From assembly GCA_963575645.1 (NCBI GenBank), contig OY754470.1:46407201-46471200 (forward strand): a stretch of DNA of 64,000 bases. Reading direction: 5' to 3'. The notes beneath the pieces were generated by a model. That model made no database searches. It was given only the letters and a program-made list of their open reading frames with translations, and had not been told where the DNA came from. Each line of letters begins with the position of its first letter. Within the stretch, counting starts at the first letter, position 1. The translations under genes were made by a program, and so were the position numbers. This DNA comes from Xanthostigma xanthostigma. Lineage: Eukaryota > Arthropoda > Insecta > Raphidioptera > Raphidiidae. Positions 11,416-22,997 of this stretch are shown piece by piece.

Positions 11416-12640
11416 ATTTATTAATATAAATATTAAAACTTATACATCAACATCCAAAGTCAGTCCTAAAAACTCATCCGTCTTGTACAAAGGTAGGTAC
11501 ACATAAAAACCTTTTAGAAAAAAAGACTGAAAGAAAAATACTGAGTGACCACTGACCAGTAATAGGTCATATGCATGAGACTCCAAATTGGTTTAAATTT
11601 TTATTTTGAAATATATTTTAGTTCCTGATCATATCGTAATGGTTATTTTATTAATCTAATCACTGAAAAAAATACAAATAATAAAATAGAAACGTAGAAA
11701 ATACGCGCTATTTTCGAATTTTCAAAACGCAGCGTGACGTCAGAGTATATATCAATAACAGTTTCCATGGCGACTGGGTCGTCTCACAGTAAGATTACGT
11801 CAGTATTTAGAGAAAACAACAAATAAACTTCATTTAGAACATTGACAATTTGACATCAAAGTTGACATGCATCATATATCGTGACGTCACATAAGCCCGC
11901 CAACATGGCCGATTGTTTAAACTGTCTATTTTTGAATGTGAAATTTCATATTTTTTTTCTTGTGATAATATTACATTTTTAAATGATTATCAATTTTTTT
12001 CCGTATTATGGTTGACTAAATAATCTATTAAAAATATAAAAAAAATACATGCATATGACCTATTGCTCGTATTTCTCTCGGGAGAAGAAACTATGACCAA
12101 TTTGGAATTGTTTAACCTCTATCACTCGGGGGTTGGTAATGCGAGAAAATCTACTTCGGTTTTCTTTTTACAAAAATCCGAATTTAGGGAGTTAAAAATA
12201 AAAAAAAAATACTCACTTTTTGGCCTGAATTTTCCCACGATCTAATAGTTTACTAATTGGCCAACCTTCCTAAAGCTAAAAACCACGAAATTTAGTGTTA
12301 GATTTTCAAGCGCTATCGATATGGCGTAAGTCTATCCGCAGCTTTAGTTCATCACACATACACACATTTGGCTAACATAGAAAGACAAGTGTTAGTAAGC
12401 CAATTACATTAATGACCGCAGGTGAGTTTGTGTAAACAGACGAAGCGGCGGCGCGTTTATCAGAAGAAGAATAGATTGTGGGGGAGCCGTCGCGACGCTC
12501 TGCAAAGCTCCCTTATTCTTACACATTCAGTGGCCGATCTGCCGTATGCACACACACACAAACGTTTGGGGTCACGAGGTAAAGTTGATCACGTCTCATT
12601 TTTATTAAAGGCTAATATTTAACGCGGCGACAAATTAATA
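11416..12640. other. Gene-free stretch
   Basis: No coding sequence or bounded element was identified. Two AT-rich phrases resembling CATATGCATGAGACTCC / CATGCATATGACCTATT face each other near 11570 and 12050, which may mark an old inverted repeat. Confidence 0.35.
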
Positions 12641-12712
12641 GAATAGAATAGAACAGTTTATTTGTGAAAAAGTTTTACAACAAATTACAAAATCGTCAGT
12701 AAAGCATATGCA

Positions 12713-13744
12713 TTAATTAAAAGAAAAATCTTTGTAATTATACAGCGGTTGATTTGTTAATATACGCTTGATTTCTTTTGAATATTGATTAATTGGTAGG
12801 TTTCTTATGGTAACTGAGAGCTGATTATATAATTTAAGTGACAAGTAATTTGGCCCATTTGTCAACTTGTTACGTTTGAAAAGTGGAATGCGAATATTGG
12901 TACTGTTCCTGACGTTGTAAGAGTGTACCTCCTCAACTAACTGAAAATTTGGAAAATTTTGTTTAGCGTAAAGCAAATTTTCGTAGACAAAAAGTGATGG
13001 TAATGTTAAAATTTTGTGTTGTTTAAAGAGAGGTTTGCAAGAATCTCTTGGATTACTTTTGGTGATTATTCTCAAAGCTCGTTTTTGAAGTCGGAACACT
13101 CTTACAGCATCAGGAGAATGACCCCATAGCAAAATTCCATATTTGATATTAGATTGGAAAAGACCATAATAGATGTTTTTTGTAACCTCTAAGGATGCAT
13201 ATTCCGCGATTTTTCTTAACAGATATAAGAGTTTTGATAATTTTTGACATAACTGGTCAATGTGTGATTTCCATTTCAAATCGCTATCAATGAGTAGTCC
13301 AAGAAACTTTACACAATTTGTAATATTAGACGCACAGTACGGAAGAATACAGTGTTGAGTTTTATCCTTATTTAACAAGAGTTTATTTGATGTAAACCAA
13401 ATGGAGGCCATTTCGATGGTATTCTGAGCCAGCTTTTGCAACTGAAAAGGATATTCGTAATTACTGAGAAATGTTGTATCATCAGCATAGTGAAAAGTAC
13501 AAGAATCAATAATATTGGCATGCAAGTCGTTAATATATATTATGAATAAAAGTGGGCCTAAGATAGAGCCTTGAGGAACTCCGCACTCTATTCTGGCGTA
13601 CTGTGACTCACCCTGGTTTGTAACTACTTTTTGATACCTATCTGTAAGATACGACTTAAGTAATGCGTGAGGCGTACCTCTGCAGCTATAATAATGAAGT
13701 TTGTTAAGTAAAATATCGTGTTGTACACTGTCAAATAATCTGAA
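12713..13744 (-). pseudogene. 5'-truncated non-LTR retrotransposon reverse transcriptase
   Basis: A 343-residue open frame encodes the C-terminal part of a LINE reverse transcriptase. On the minus strand, in order, it shows FDSVQHD (like the family's AFD motif), GVPQGSILGPLLF, FHYADDT with the catalytic Y-A-D-D, then the thumb-like segment KFLGLLIDSDLKW and the block LQKRALRI. Everything upstream of about 13745 (endonuclease, ORF1) is absent, and a stop lies directly before the first recognisable motif, as expected from 5' truncation at insertion. After the stop the minus strand runs into a (TTCTA)3-like tail near 12637-12655. The frame is otherwise unbroken, so the insertion may be fairly young. 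The clade is likely jockey/CR1-like; no phylogeny was possible. Confidence 0.88.
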
Positions 13745-14195
13745 TTAAAAAAAATTAAAGTGGGTAGTAAAAATAGTAGATTAGCAGCTGTTGAGGAGTA
13801 TAGTATTAAGTAAAAAGTAGCAGCTTAATAATCAGTTGTAAACTTTGTTTTAATTTCAACTGGCATCGAGTTTTTGTTTTGGTAACTGAATTTATTGTTA
13901 ACCGGAAAATTGACGGCGGATAAAAAATAAAAAATGTGCATTCCTAAATTATACATTTGAGATTGTGACATATCTTTAAAGTTTAAATCAAATAACAAAC
14001 AAAGAAACAACATTAATCGCCATCGCATCGACACGACCCCGTTATTGTTTTTTTAAGGAACTCCCCCCCAAACGCCCTCCCCTTTTCACTAATTTTTATA
14101 ATACAATCTTTGTCACCCCACTATGATTTCAACTGACTTGTTTAATATGTTCGCTACCTTAAAGTAGCAAGCATTATATGTTATTGAAGAAGATT

Positions 14196-14290
14196 TATTT
14201 GGTTGAGGAACAATAGAAATAAGCCTTACTAAAGTATCGCTTGTGGCCAACGTTTTGAAAATTATATTTTCATCCTGAGGGTCTCATTGC
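14196..14290 (-). repeat. Fragment of a Penelope-like/hammerhead-type repeat
   Basis: Contains GGTTGAGGAACAAT, ATCGCTTGTGGCCAACG and a stem AAAATTATATTTTCATCC, all shared with the inverted copy at 18530-18670. Read on the minus strand, the order AGGATGAAAAT...ATTTTCAAAAC resembles a degenerate hammerhead core (see findings). It is non-coding. Confidence 0.5.
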
Positions 14291-14299
14291 TAATATTAT

Positions 14300-14800
14300 A
14301 ATGTTATAATACCTTGCCTATATATGGGCTATAACTTTCGAAGGAGTTAATTTTTTTTAAATTATTTGAACCAAATATTAAAATCCATCACCGCACGACG
14401 CCTATTTAAAATGGGCCCAATCGGGCCACTTTAAGGGATTGAAAAATATTTTTCGACCCAAAAATAACGAAAAAATTCTTCGAATCGTTTCAAAATTCAA
14501 AAACCCATTAGTAAAGTTAGAAATGTGCAAACAAAATTTTATTAAAATCGGCCCGACAGGATCGGACTTAAAAGTTTAGTTTGTAGATATGGATTTACTT
14601 AGTGAAGGGTGAATTTAATTTGGTAAATTGACAGTAATATTAAAATTAAGAACAAAAATATTATTTTAAGGGATATATTAAGGGGTTAAAATTTTTATTT
14701 TGTCCAAAAACAAAAAAGTAAAGTTAACAAAATAAAGCCACACTGCCAAATACACTATATTGTCGGCAGGGTTTCATACCGCGACCAGAGTTTTTTTTTT
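14300..14800 (+). repeat. Dispersed repeat, GGCCCGACAGGA family (forward copy)
   Basis: Shares with 25022-25545, in reverse orientation, the phrases AAAATGGGCCC, AATCGGCCCGACAGGA, TTTTGTCCAAAAAC and GCCAAATACACTATATTGTC followed by GGCAGGGTTTC. A 150-bp piece also sits at 50547-50701. This is probably the 3' part or UTR of a retrotransposon; no protein is readable. Confidence 0.65.
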
Positions 14801-15080
14801 TTTTTTTTGTTTTAAACCTATTTACGGGTCCAGTGGTCCAGTGAATGAAGAACCAACAGTTAATTTAATTCTATTAAAAATGTCACATAAGAGACTTCGC
14901 TTTGTGACTATAAATATTGCTTGTCTATCAGTCAACACCACTCATACATGTGTAGTTCATTCTGACCATACACGGAGACACAGACGACACAAAGGGGACA
15001 CCGCCCCCCTGCGACTGTATTCCTAATACTATTTGACCATAATGTGATAATTGCTAAAATCTCACTTAACAACTTAAAAC

Positions 15081-15613
15081 TAGTGATGTGCCGGATATCC
15101 GTATCCGCGGATATCCGAGGGAGAAGAAAGATCCGTATCCGTTAGTTTTTGGCGGATCTTTTACGGATCTTTTACCTTATTAATTTTCAATTCATAGATG
15201 AAATTTTATATATATAGGTGATTAGGTAATAATGAAAAACTGTTAAATTCCATTCAGATTATTTTTTATTTTTTAAAATCGTATTTGGCACCTTTATATT
15301 GCAAACATTTATCGTAGTGAGTACCCTGCCAATAGTACATAACTTAAAGGTACTAAAAAACTATCTTTATAATGAGATATTGCAGATCGATCTTTGGAAA
15401 GAGACAATCTGTTATGAGAGTTAACTCTTAAAGAGGTCAATAACTTTTTCCCATAACAGATAGTCTCTTTCCAAAGGTCGATGTGCAATATTTACCGCCG
15501 CATACTCTAAGAAAGTTAAAATCCGTATCCGTGTCCGCGGATCTTGAAACCAAATATCCGTATTCGGATCCGTATCCGCGGATATACATTTTTAACGATC
15601 CGGCACTTCACTA
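15081..15613. mobile_element. hAT-type MITE, TAGTGATGTGCCGG family
   Basis: A 533-bp element with ends TAGTGATGTGCCGGATAT and ATCCGGCACTTCACTA, followed inwards by repeated sub-terminal ATCCGTATCCGCGGAT motifs at both ends. It is flanked by an exact 8-bp duplication CTTAAAAC (15073-15080 and 15614-15621). A hairpin lies inside at 15378-15491 (GATCTTTGGAAAGAGAC / its complement). There is no transposase. Sub-terminal repeats of this kind are typical transposase-binding sites of hAT elements. Confidence 0.93.
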
Positions 15614-15621
15614 CTTAAAAC

Positions 15622-16951
15622 ACAGCCCTGAGTAAGAATGATGATTTTTTTATAGCAAAATTAAAGTAATACTAGTGGATCCGGTAGGCAGACATCCTGC
15701 CACAGACCTTGCTAACATGTATTGATGCGTAAGTCAAATGCCACAGATGTAATAAGTCAAGAATATATAAACCCCACGTACAGAAAATTGAAAATTTCCG
15801 TTTAATTTTAAAAAAATCAGCATTTTAAATGTATATGTATTTTTTTTTTCATATCGCGACACTATTATTTTCAACTAAAACAAAAATAATCGTACACCAC
15901 TGACGTCTTATTACACATATGACGAGATAGGGAGGCTCTTAAACGGGTAAAATCTTAGGGACGTCGAAATTAATACTTTGGAGGCACGAAATTAAATTGA
16001 ACTTGAAATTGAAAAACCCCGTTTTAGTTTTTTATCTTTTTTTTTGCAAACTTGTTTACCAACCTTAAAATTCTCCGCCCCTGCATTTGACAGCAGTTAA
16101 TTTCCATCAGCTGTTTCGACGTAAGTCAAATTACAGGATGATAAATGTTTACGTGATTTTTACAATAGATATCGTCGCCCTGTAATAATAGTAAGATATC
16201 TGACGAAAACGTGTTTTGAGGTAATCGAATTTTTTTTATTAATGGACATGTATTGTTTTGAAAACTTTTGTAAAAATAGAATACTATCACTAACGCTGCT
16301 GCGTGGCAGAAAATTTGGATCAAAATTTTTCTTGAAGCGCAATTTTTTTCTCTCTTAGTAAAATCTAATGTTTTTCGTGGATCGTGATAAAGAATTTGAT
16401 AAGGACATTCTGTTCGCAATAAAATTATCTACATTTTCATATATGACAATATAGAAAACCCTATAACTGCAAAATACTAATTTGAAGGTGCCTGTCTACC
16501 TGGTTTTATGCCAGGAATCAAAATGTCGACCAAACTTTTGCATTTTATATACATATTTTACTTATGATTTGGTAATAAATTTATCTGAAACCTCGATAAC
16601 TACATTTCAGAAATAAAATTAACAACTTTAATTTTTTATTAAAAATAGCTGTGAAATTTAATGGCAACCGAATCAATTGTTATTATCAAAATTAAAATTT
16701 CATTAGAAAACTCGATGGGTGAAGATCGAGCCAAATCGGGATCTTGTACTATTATTTTGATGTTATTAAAAATGAATTTTAAACCCCAATTTAAAGATTC
16801 TTAATCTAAAGGAAAATGGCCTTCATTAAGCCCTAAACTCCGAAAAGGATAGATCAGCTCCTGTGTACATCGTGTGTTAACGTACTGAATACAAAAATCC
16901 AGTCTCTTCAGTAGGGTACATGTATTCCACTTCTAAATCACGAATTCATAA
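15622..16951. other. Gene-free stretch
   Basis: No coding sequence, RNA gene or element boundary could be supported. The small minus-strand frames around 16126-16419 have no family resemblance and no splice context. Confidence 0.4.
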
Positions 16952-17075
16952 ATCCGTTCTTCGACCACCATAATACATACCCGTTCTTCCACCACCATAG
17001 TACATACCCGCCCTTCCACCACCATAATACATACCCGTCCTTCCATCACTTTAATACCCGTACTTCCACCATATA
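16952..17075. repeat. ~30-bp minisatellite (CCACCA-rich)
   Basis: A unit like CGTTCTTCCACCACCATA with ATACATACC is repeated about four times with small changes. Related isolated phrases (CCCGCACTCCCACCACTT and similar) recur at 18004-18220. Confidence 0.75.
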
Positions 17076-17317
17076 TCTCTGCTTTCGCATTTTGAGCAAG
17101 TTTCTACTTTAACAATAAATATCTTTTTTCAAATCACATATTTTCAACTATTTGTCCATCTTACACGCTCTATGTTAATTTTAGCGCTTAATAAACAATT
17201 TGAGTCTTTTAACATTCTGTTTTTTTATTGTCCGATTTATTTCCAAATCAACCTCAAACGATAAATGTGTGTACAATAGGATGTTTTCTTTTTGGTTTCT
17301 TTTTCGGTCCCATTAGC

Positions 17318-17872
17318 TTATTTTTTAGCATTGGCCCTAAAAAATATCCCAAAATTTCAGTTTTCTAGATCAACCTTTGAACGGCGCAAACCGAGTTGTT
17401 TCTCATATTATAGCTAACATGGGAAAAACGAAGTTTTTAGTCAAACATGAATTACTTGTAGAAACATTTTTTTAACATTTTTGATAGCAGTGTTTTGTAG
17501 AAAATTAAATTTTCCACACAAAGTCCTTAGTGCTAAATCCGTGAATTAATTATTTTCAAAGATATGTTCGTTTAAACATTAATTAATCAAATGAAATCAG
17601 ATTTTTATGAGAATGCGAACAAATCTTTGAAAATACTGAATTCACAGATTTAGTACTAAGGATCTTTTTTTTCGGAAATTTAATTCTCTATCAAAATGCT
17701 ATCAAAAATTCAAAAAAATGTTTTCTACCAGCTATCTATGTTTGAGTAAAAACGTCGTTTTTTCCATGTTAATTAAATGGGAAACAAACTCGGATTGTAC
17801 CGTTCACAGGTTTGATCTAGGAAGCTGAAATTTTGTGAGACTTTTTCAGGTCCAATGCTGAAACCGACAGAA
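17318..17872. mobile_element. Long foldback element, CATTGG(A/C)CCTAAA family, copy 1
   Basis: Two arms of about 250 bp face each other around 17590. The left arm carries TTGAACGGCGCAAACCGAG and CTAAATCCGTGAATTAATTA; the right arm carries their complements. A second, interrupted copy lies at 61895-63515. No coding sequence and no clear target duplication. Confidence 0.8.
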
Positions 17873-18529
17873 AAAAAAACACTCTAGAGTCTAGTGTATA
17901 AGATCTGATCAAAATTAGAAAATTCGTTTAAAAGTAAGAACCCGAACAAATATGTCAAAAAATCGAAGTGTGATACTTATTGTCAACACAGATATTTTAT
18001 CAGACCCGCACTCCCACCACTTATATAGGCCCTATCAATTGTTTCAGTTTAAGTTCAAATTTATATAAATCTGTCCTCACTGAACGTAAACATTTCACCT
18101 CAAAACACCCGGTCTTCCTCAACATACAGTCATCCTAGACATGTCATCATTAATCAACCCCGTACTTCCACCACCTAAATCATTCTAAACGCGCTATGAT
18201 CAGTCAAACCCGCACCTCCACCATCTGCCATCTCAATGGTAATTCGGAGCTAAAAGTACTTTGCAAGTTGAATTACCCTTTAAAGCAGTACCAGAAACCT
18301 AGTTTTCAACATTTAAATTCCACCATATCCACGCAAAACTGATATTGCAGCAAATAAAACCAACATTCGAAATGTGTTTAGAGAATGTAAAAAACTACCA
18401 CTTCCGAAAAATTAAATTAAAAAAAAAAACGAGCAAGCGAAAACTGCTGTAGTCTTTAGTATCCGCGGGTTCGCTAGCTTTAATGTCTTACCAGAAATCT
18501 TTTTGAAAGAGATTTTTAATTTGGTTGAG

Positions 18530-18670
18530 GAACAATTGAAAAAAATAAGCTTTACCAGAATATCGCTTGGGGCCAAGATTGAGGCCCTGGGGATGAAAAT
18601 ATAATTTTCGAAACGTTGGCCACAAGCGATACTCTGGTAAAGCTCATTTTTTTCAATTGTTCCTCAACAA
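18530..18670. repeat. Inverted Penelope-like repeat pair
   Basis: The left part reads GGTTGAGGAACAATTGAAAA...TATCGCTTGGGGCCAA and the right part is its reverse complement with an extra stem-loop GATGAAAATATAATTTTCGA next to AACGTTGGCCACAAGCG. The related single fragment is at 14196-14290. Confidence 0.6.
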
Positions 18671-20180
18671 AATTAACTACTACCTGCTAACAGAAATATT
18701 TTTAATAATTAAAAAAAGTAGGTACTCTATACGGATTTTAAAAAGACCTCGAAGCATTTAGTTTGGGCACCGATTAGATTTTATCGAAAACTGTCGAACT
18801 GTTCTTTACAAAAATTCATCTGGGAAAAAAACGCAGTAAACGTCTTATTGTCTTTGGTAGCGATATTGATAAATTATTAAAAGCTTATCATAGCATTAGA
18901 TTGAAAATAAATATCGTTTTCATTTAAAAGAATGGGAAAAACGTTATTTTTGTTCAGAGATCAGAGAAAATTGCAGTTATTACAACTTAAAGCTCTACTA
19001 TTTTTTGGAAACCGTAAAAATGAACGTGCCATTAAAAATGTTTGTACGTACCAACGATGTCAAATCTACATTTGCTGCCGGAACTTCTTGATCATCTGGA
19101 TTCATAATTATTAGTATTCATTTGTTATTATTATCGTACACAAAACACGCCATTAAAACGAAATAATTACAACAGTTATATACAAAGCAAACACTGCGGC
19201 CATTTAAAAACAATTTCAACTTTATAACAAACTATTGTTCGTTTAACATTATAGCTTTGATTTTTATGACAATGAAATGTGTTTTCATAACTTCACAATC
19301 AAAAACTTTTCATAAAACTGACTGGAACGTAAAAGGAGAACATTTCTCTTAGCGATGATTTTTAACAAGACGTTAAAATTAGTAATATTTTCCGGGAAAT
19401 GCGCAAGGCCCAGTCTGAAAGGGGCGTGTTTGTGTATTTTCAGCCACTCCCACCAATGCGGGACTACAATAATTAAACCCGTTATTGCGTGTATTTTAAA
19501 ACATTATCGAAATATTTTTTTATGAAATATAATTGTAGAAATTCGTATTTTTCTTTAGGCGTTTTGCAAAATTGTCGCAAAAGTTAAATAACTGCGTTGT
19601 TTCTTGGAAAATACGGCATGAAAATGCGTTATGCAACGCCTGCTTCCTCTGATTGGTTGTTTGCACTACGGTAAATGCCAATAGGAACGCAGAACTGAAT
19701 CTGAAAAACTACCAGTTGAACAACTACCAGTTGCATCTTAGATGTACAGCAATTGTTTATTTTTATTTACGAATTCTAAAATATTTTAACTCTGTCTACA
19801 CTGTTTTTATAAATAACATACTTTTATTTTTTCGAATTAAATATCTTCGAATCGAAATCGATATTGGAATATATTTCAATTAATTTTTGCAAAAATAATA
19901 ATTTATATTTTATATAGTGTTCGGTGATATAATTTTGTTTTATGTTTTTGCATAATTATGTTCCTAAAACTGTTTTTTTTCGTACTTTAATAAATCACCG
20001 GACTTGAAAACGAATCAATAAAGCTACAGTGCTGCCATCACTTAAGCTTTGAGGACATTTCCTATTATGTTCAATTTTCAAACCATTACAGAGACTGCTA
20101 CCTATTTTGACAACCAAATGTCTAGTGTCATTGAGTAAGGTCTAGTAAAGAGGATTAACCAGGTAACGAAAAACAAATTA
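18671..20180. other. Gene-free stretch
   Basis: Nothing with coding character was found; short plus-strand frames at 18932 and 19653 have no recognisable motif, are low-complexity and lack splice context. Confidence 0.4.
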
Positions 20181-20305
20181 AAGAAATATAGCTTAAGATG
20201 CTCGTCAATAGGTGGCCATCTATCGGCGAGCATCATAAATGGCATCATTTTGATTCACTGGGATCTTTATCTTACTATAGGTACTAATATCTTAATCAAT
20301 GCTAG
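20181..20305. repeat. Dispersed repeat, GATGCTCGTCAATAGGTGG family, copy 1
   Basis: A segment starting AAAGAAATATAGCTTAAGAT and containing ATCTATCGGCGAGCATCATA is nearly identical to 27474-27590. Its short inverted core (GATGCTCG...CGAGCATC) suggests a MITE or SINE fragment. Confidence 0.6.
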
Positions 20306-22074
20306 TATGTTATTTTAAATTCATTATTATGAAAGACTAGCTGTAACACTCGACTTCGTCCGCGTGGAATTTATTTTTTTTTGCGCGGAACCATAATTAT
20401 TTTTCTAAAATAAAAGCCAAAGATCAGCTATCTGTCATCGCTTTGAAATCAAATAGCTTTTCGTGGAAACCAATTTTGCAATGTAAGTCGACTTAAAACG
20501 GTGGCAATCTATACACACAATCTATCGTAACGCATTTAACACATAGCGGGAAGTTTTAGAGTTGCCCACAGTTCAACTAGTTTCCACATTTTTTTCCCGG
20601 AAAGTTGTAAGAGTTTGAAAATAGGTGATCTATGACTTAGTGATAGTTGATCATCTAATAATTTAAAGATCCTTACCTTTTTTTAGATATTTTCGTGGGA
20701 AGTATCTTTTGCTTTTTAGGGTAATTAATTACTGGTACCTTGTATCTAGATACTTTTATTAAAGTATCTTCGGCCGCTTTGGTTCTGCTGGGAATAAAAT
20801 AACGGGGTAAATATTAAAAAATAAATTGTAGTTATCTTTAAAATTATTAATTCTTTTATTCTGTATGTATACATTGATAAACTGTTTAATCAATAATTAA
20901 AAAAACTTAAAAAAATGTTTACTTAAATATCGTAGTTCCACCACATAAAATATGTCAATTGTTTTTAATATATGTCTGTCTGCTAGTAAGCCTAGTACAA
21001 GGAACGAGGTTACTGGATTGGGTTATAAAAAATATTGGAAGTAAGCACAATAAGCCCAAGAGGCTGCAGTGCTCTCAGCGATAGAACGGCTCGCAAAGCA
21101 AACAAAAAAAGCTGTTTTAAAGCATTTAAAATTTGTTTATCCTGTTTTAGCGAACATCGAAATACTTTTTTTTTTAAATTACAAGTTGAAACCACTTTGA
21201 TTAATTATTAATAAAATATGATTAATTAATTACAATTAATCATATTTATACAGCATGTTTCTCAAAAAATGCCTCGATCCATAGCTCTGTTAGAAATTTT
21301 AATAAACAAAAAAAAAATTATTATTCGAGAAATACAAATACAAAAAGGGTTTAATTTTAATATTAAAGTCATATGTTAAAATTGAACCTATTTACAAATG
21401 GTTTTATATTTTGAACAAAAAAAAAATGTAAACGTTTAGCATAGTAGTTCTGAATCACTTCAGAACAACTAAAGCATTTGTCGTCAATGCAGAACTCACA
21501 ATTGCACTGGTAAAATTCGCGGACTCTATGGAACGCTCAGAACCAAGTTCAAACAGTCCGGGAATTTGACCTACAAACGCCTTAGCAATCCAGAACTTGC
21601 CAACAAGCAGAATTTTTTATTTCGTTAATATATGTATGTATTTAAAACAGCTGCGAATCAGAAATAAACCTCATATTATTAGTAAACCAATTGACAAATT
21701 TCGGTTTCAAAGTGGATTGATTTATATAATAAACTGTTAATATAAATACTTAATGCAACATATAAAAGCCCTTTTGACATAATGTTCACCGCATTAACAT
21801 GCATATAAGTTTGGGCAGGCAAGTTATAGCTATTTTTTCCACATAACCTCACTATATCAATTACGTTCAAATACTTCATACGTCAACAACAGATGGCGCA
21901 TCATGTACTATTTAAAACCACTCTCATTGACGAGTGCGATTACAAGTTTTATCTGTGTCTAGTTTTGCACGACCACTCGCGATTATTTTCACTCGTGAGT
22001 CTTCGTAAATAATCAGATTAAAACGAAATTATCCACTGGTCGACTAATACATTATCGAGTGTTCCAGCAAATAG
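20306..22074. other. Gene-free stretch with partial repeats
   Basis: Near 20400-20515 there is a partial copy of the Helitron-like family (CGTAAGTCGAC / AACGGTGGCAATC in order resembles 3490 and 38620). No gene was found. Confidence 0.4.
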
Positions 22075-22530
22075 GCTGTGTGCACGAAGTCTATTAGCGC
22101 CGCTAGTAGATAATAGAGAATTATTGAACACACTTTTTATGGAAATCGCGACATGTTTCTAAAGTGATACGTCAAAAACTTTAGTCGGCCATGATGTGTC
22201 AAAAAAAAAAAATTAATAAGGAAAACTGATGTTAATTTGTTTACACTGACAGCAGAACGTCGAATTAGGGCACCAATGGTCTTTATTTTACTGAAATCGC
22301 CATCAGCGCAACAGCCCGGAACACAACAAGCATTTCCAGATCGCTTAGTTTTCCTATGTTTTCTTTGTAATTAAAAAACTTTATAAAATTATAGCTACTT
22401 TCCCTTTTAATAAACATTGCTCACTGACATACGGAAAATTTGAGTTTGAAGTTTCCCCTAGTGCTCACCACAAACGCTCGCATCGAAAAATTTGTAACTC
22501 CGCCCTCTGCACATAGCCCATACGTTCAAT
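22075..22530. mobile_element. MITE, GTGTGCACGAAG family, copy 1
   Basis: The left end AGGCTGTGTGCACGAAG and right end CTCTGCACATAGCCCAT are imperfect inverted repeats. Interior phrases CAGCGCAACAGC, AAACATTGCTCACTGACAT and CCCTAGTGCTCACCAC occur in reverse at 55770-56210, so the same element is present twice. Confidence 0.75.
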
Positions 22531-22997
22531 AGTGAATTAGGACTGTTACGTCATAAACAGTACGTGGCGCCATCTATCATTGGCGAATAAAGCTATGCTA
22601 GAAACGGCCTAGACTCGCATTTTAATACAGTCGTCTCTTTCTTAGAGCACGCTTGCTAGGAACCAGAATCCCCACTACGAACTAGCTCCTTCCATCCTGG
22701 AACGCCCTAAAATTGGCATAATTTATAGACGATTGCGGCCTTTACAGTAGTAAAATTGATTTTCATTTTTGATTATGTGAAAAAAACATATGACAACAAT
22801 AATCACAGATAAAAACAAAAATTTGCAAACTATAGGCAAATTACTGTAAGAACTTTTTTTTTCTACAATTGATAACAACGAATTCAACAACTAAAACATA
22901 TTTTGTTAAGAGTTGTTGCCTTTTATCACTGAAATAGGTAAATTACGTAATGAGCAATCAAGCTAATTAGTTCTATTAATTTTAGTCATCTAATCAA

